From Chitinophagaceae bacterium (GTDB taxonomy: Bacteria; Bacteroidota; Bacteroidia; Chitinophagales; Chitinophagaceae), in the NCBI GenBank assembly GCA_019747455.1, contig JAIEQT010000099.1, positions 1 through 6,618 on the forward strand: DNA of 6,618 nucleotides, in the 5' to 3' direction. The position numbers and the translations under genes are program-made. The notes beneath the pieces are model-generated. The model did no database searches, was not told where the DNA came from, and worked only from the letters and a program-made list of their open reading frames with translations. How positions within the stretch are numbered: the stretch's first letter is position 1; each line of letters starts with the position of its first letter. Shown here in pieces: positions 5,937-6,618 of the stretch.

Positions 5937-6618
5937 TTATTTTTTGCGGAGATAGATCTTACCCCAATTAGATTTTAGGGAGATATCGGTACCGCCACCA
6001 TTAAGTTTCCCTTTTACGGAGTTGCTGCCATAGCGAACCATTTCATCTGTTTTCTCTATATCAAATTTAAAATCAGATGCTGCATAAATATCGCCGTAAG
6101 GGGTACTTAAGCTCATATTGGCTTTAAGTATGGTAGGCATGGTTACATCTACTCTTCCATAAACAGAAACAATAGATATTGGGCCTTTAACTGTATTACC
6201 TAGTTCTGCATCAATTTGTCCGTATATGGTTTTAACGGTCATAGGTCCGGTTACATTATCTAAATCAATATCATTATAGGTGCAGGATACCTCAATTTCA
6301 TTTTCAATATTTTTGAATTTTACTTTTGAATGATTCATCACTTTATCGTGTTGAAAGAAAACAGTCACCCCTTTGGGTACTTTAATCAGAATTTTGTTGG
6401 GATCTTTTCTGCCTACTTGTCTTATTTCAACATTACCTCCTTTATCGCTTACGTTTACACCCAAGCCGGTATTATCGTCTAATCCTGTTCCATTGATAAC
6501 GCGTAAACCTTTAGCACGCTCATCTTCTTCATCGCGACCAGATGTGTTCGTGATAATAATTTCGTTTCCATTGTATCCTTCAATGGTGGCACCACTGAGG
6601 TAGATACTAAGTTTGCCG
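5937..6618 (-). CDS. DUF4097-like repeat protein, N-terminus outside window
   Basis: The reading frame is open from its stop at 5937-5939 to the right edge, giving 226 visible residues; the true start is beyond 6618. A TTG at 6462-6464 could be called as a start, but coding clearly continues upstream of it (LSIYLSGATIEGYNGNEI and an acidic GRDEEDERAK stretch), so it is not the start. Repeated beta turns are marked by CTYNDIDL, TIYGQIDA, SVYGRVDV, TPYGDIYA and SNWGKIYL, with spacings of 18, 20, 22 and 44 residues, close to the pattern of the next gene. It ends in IYLRKK, like its neighbour. A signal peptide is expected but cannot be seen. It is probably a beta-helical exported protein of the DUF4097 type and the upstream member of a two-gene tandem pair. 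Function is unknown. Confidence 0.8.
   Translation of the reverse strand, partial: GKLSIYLSGATIEGYNGNEIIITNTSGRDEEDERAKGLRVINGTGLDDNTGLGVNVSDKGGNVEIRQVGRKDPNKILIKVPKGVTVFFQHDKVMNHSKVKFKNIENEIEVSCTYNDIDLDNVTGPMTVKTIYGQIDAELGNTVKGPISIVSVYGRVDVTMPTILKANMSLSTPYGDIYAASDFKFDIEKTDEMVRYGSNSVKGKLNGGGTDISLKSNWGKIYLRKK

Noticed and set aside
5937..6464. Right-hand gene starting at TTG 6464
   Set aside because: The same frame stays open to the window edge with protein-like beta-rich sequence, so the gene is truncated by the window, not started at this TTG.
1..6618. tRNA, rRNA, CRISPR array, transposase or insertion-sequence ends
   Set aside because: Coding covers nearly the whole window, intergenic gaps are 112, 6 and 17 bases or less, and no regular spaced repeats or transposase motifs are seen.

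Overview
The window looks like part of the chromosome of a Bacteroidota bacterium, most like the Chitinophagaceae/Sphingobacteriia. This rests on its moderately AT-rich DNA, start codons without clear Shine-Dalgarno sequences but with A/T-rich leaders, a near-match to the Bacteroidota -7 promoter box, and families that are common in that phylum (DUF4434, DUF187/GHL10, DUF4097-type putative adhesins). It contains six protein genes, two of them cut by the window edges. I see no RNA genes, mobile elements or CRISPR arrays.

Left part (1-649, minus strand): the first 216 residues of a lipoprotein with a Pro-Thr linker and a GHL10 (DUF187) glycoside-hydrolase-like domain. A very AT-rich 112-bp intergenic region (650-761) separates it from a divergent plus-strand operon and probably carries promoters for both sides.

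Centre (762-5175, plus strand): four genes packed head to tail with gaps or overlaps of +1, -8 and -1 bases. They encode an AmpG-like MFS permease, a DUF4434 protein without a signal peptide (predicted TIM-barrel glycosidase), a second GHL10 protein with a cleavable signal peptide that is a close paralogue of the left-hand lipoprotein, and an exported protein with a divergent YkuD (L,D-transpeptidase) active-site motif. Taken together, two exported GHL10 enzymes, an exported YkuD-type enzyme, an AmpG-type inner-membrane importer and a cytoplasmic putative glycosidase suggest a peptidoglycan turnover and recycling locus. In this model, strands are edited in the periplasm, fragments are imported, and they are cut further in the cytoplasm. 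The family assignments come from sequence motifs; the pathway is inference.

Right part (5182-6618, minus strand, convergent with the operon and only 6 bases away): two tandem paralogous exported proteins of the DUF4097/putative-adhesin type, with Tyr-Gly-marked repeats of about 18-22 residues and nearly the same C-terminal tail (YLRK). The upstream one runs off the right edge.
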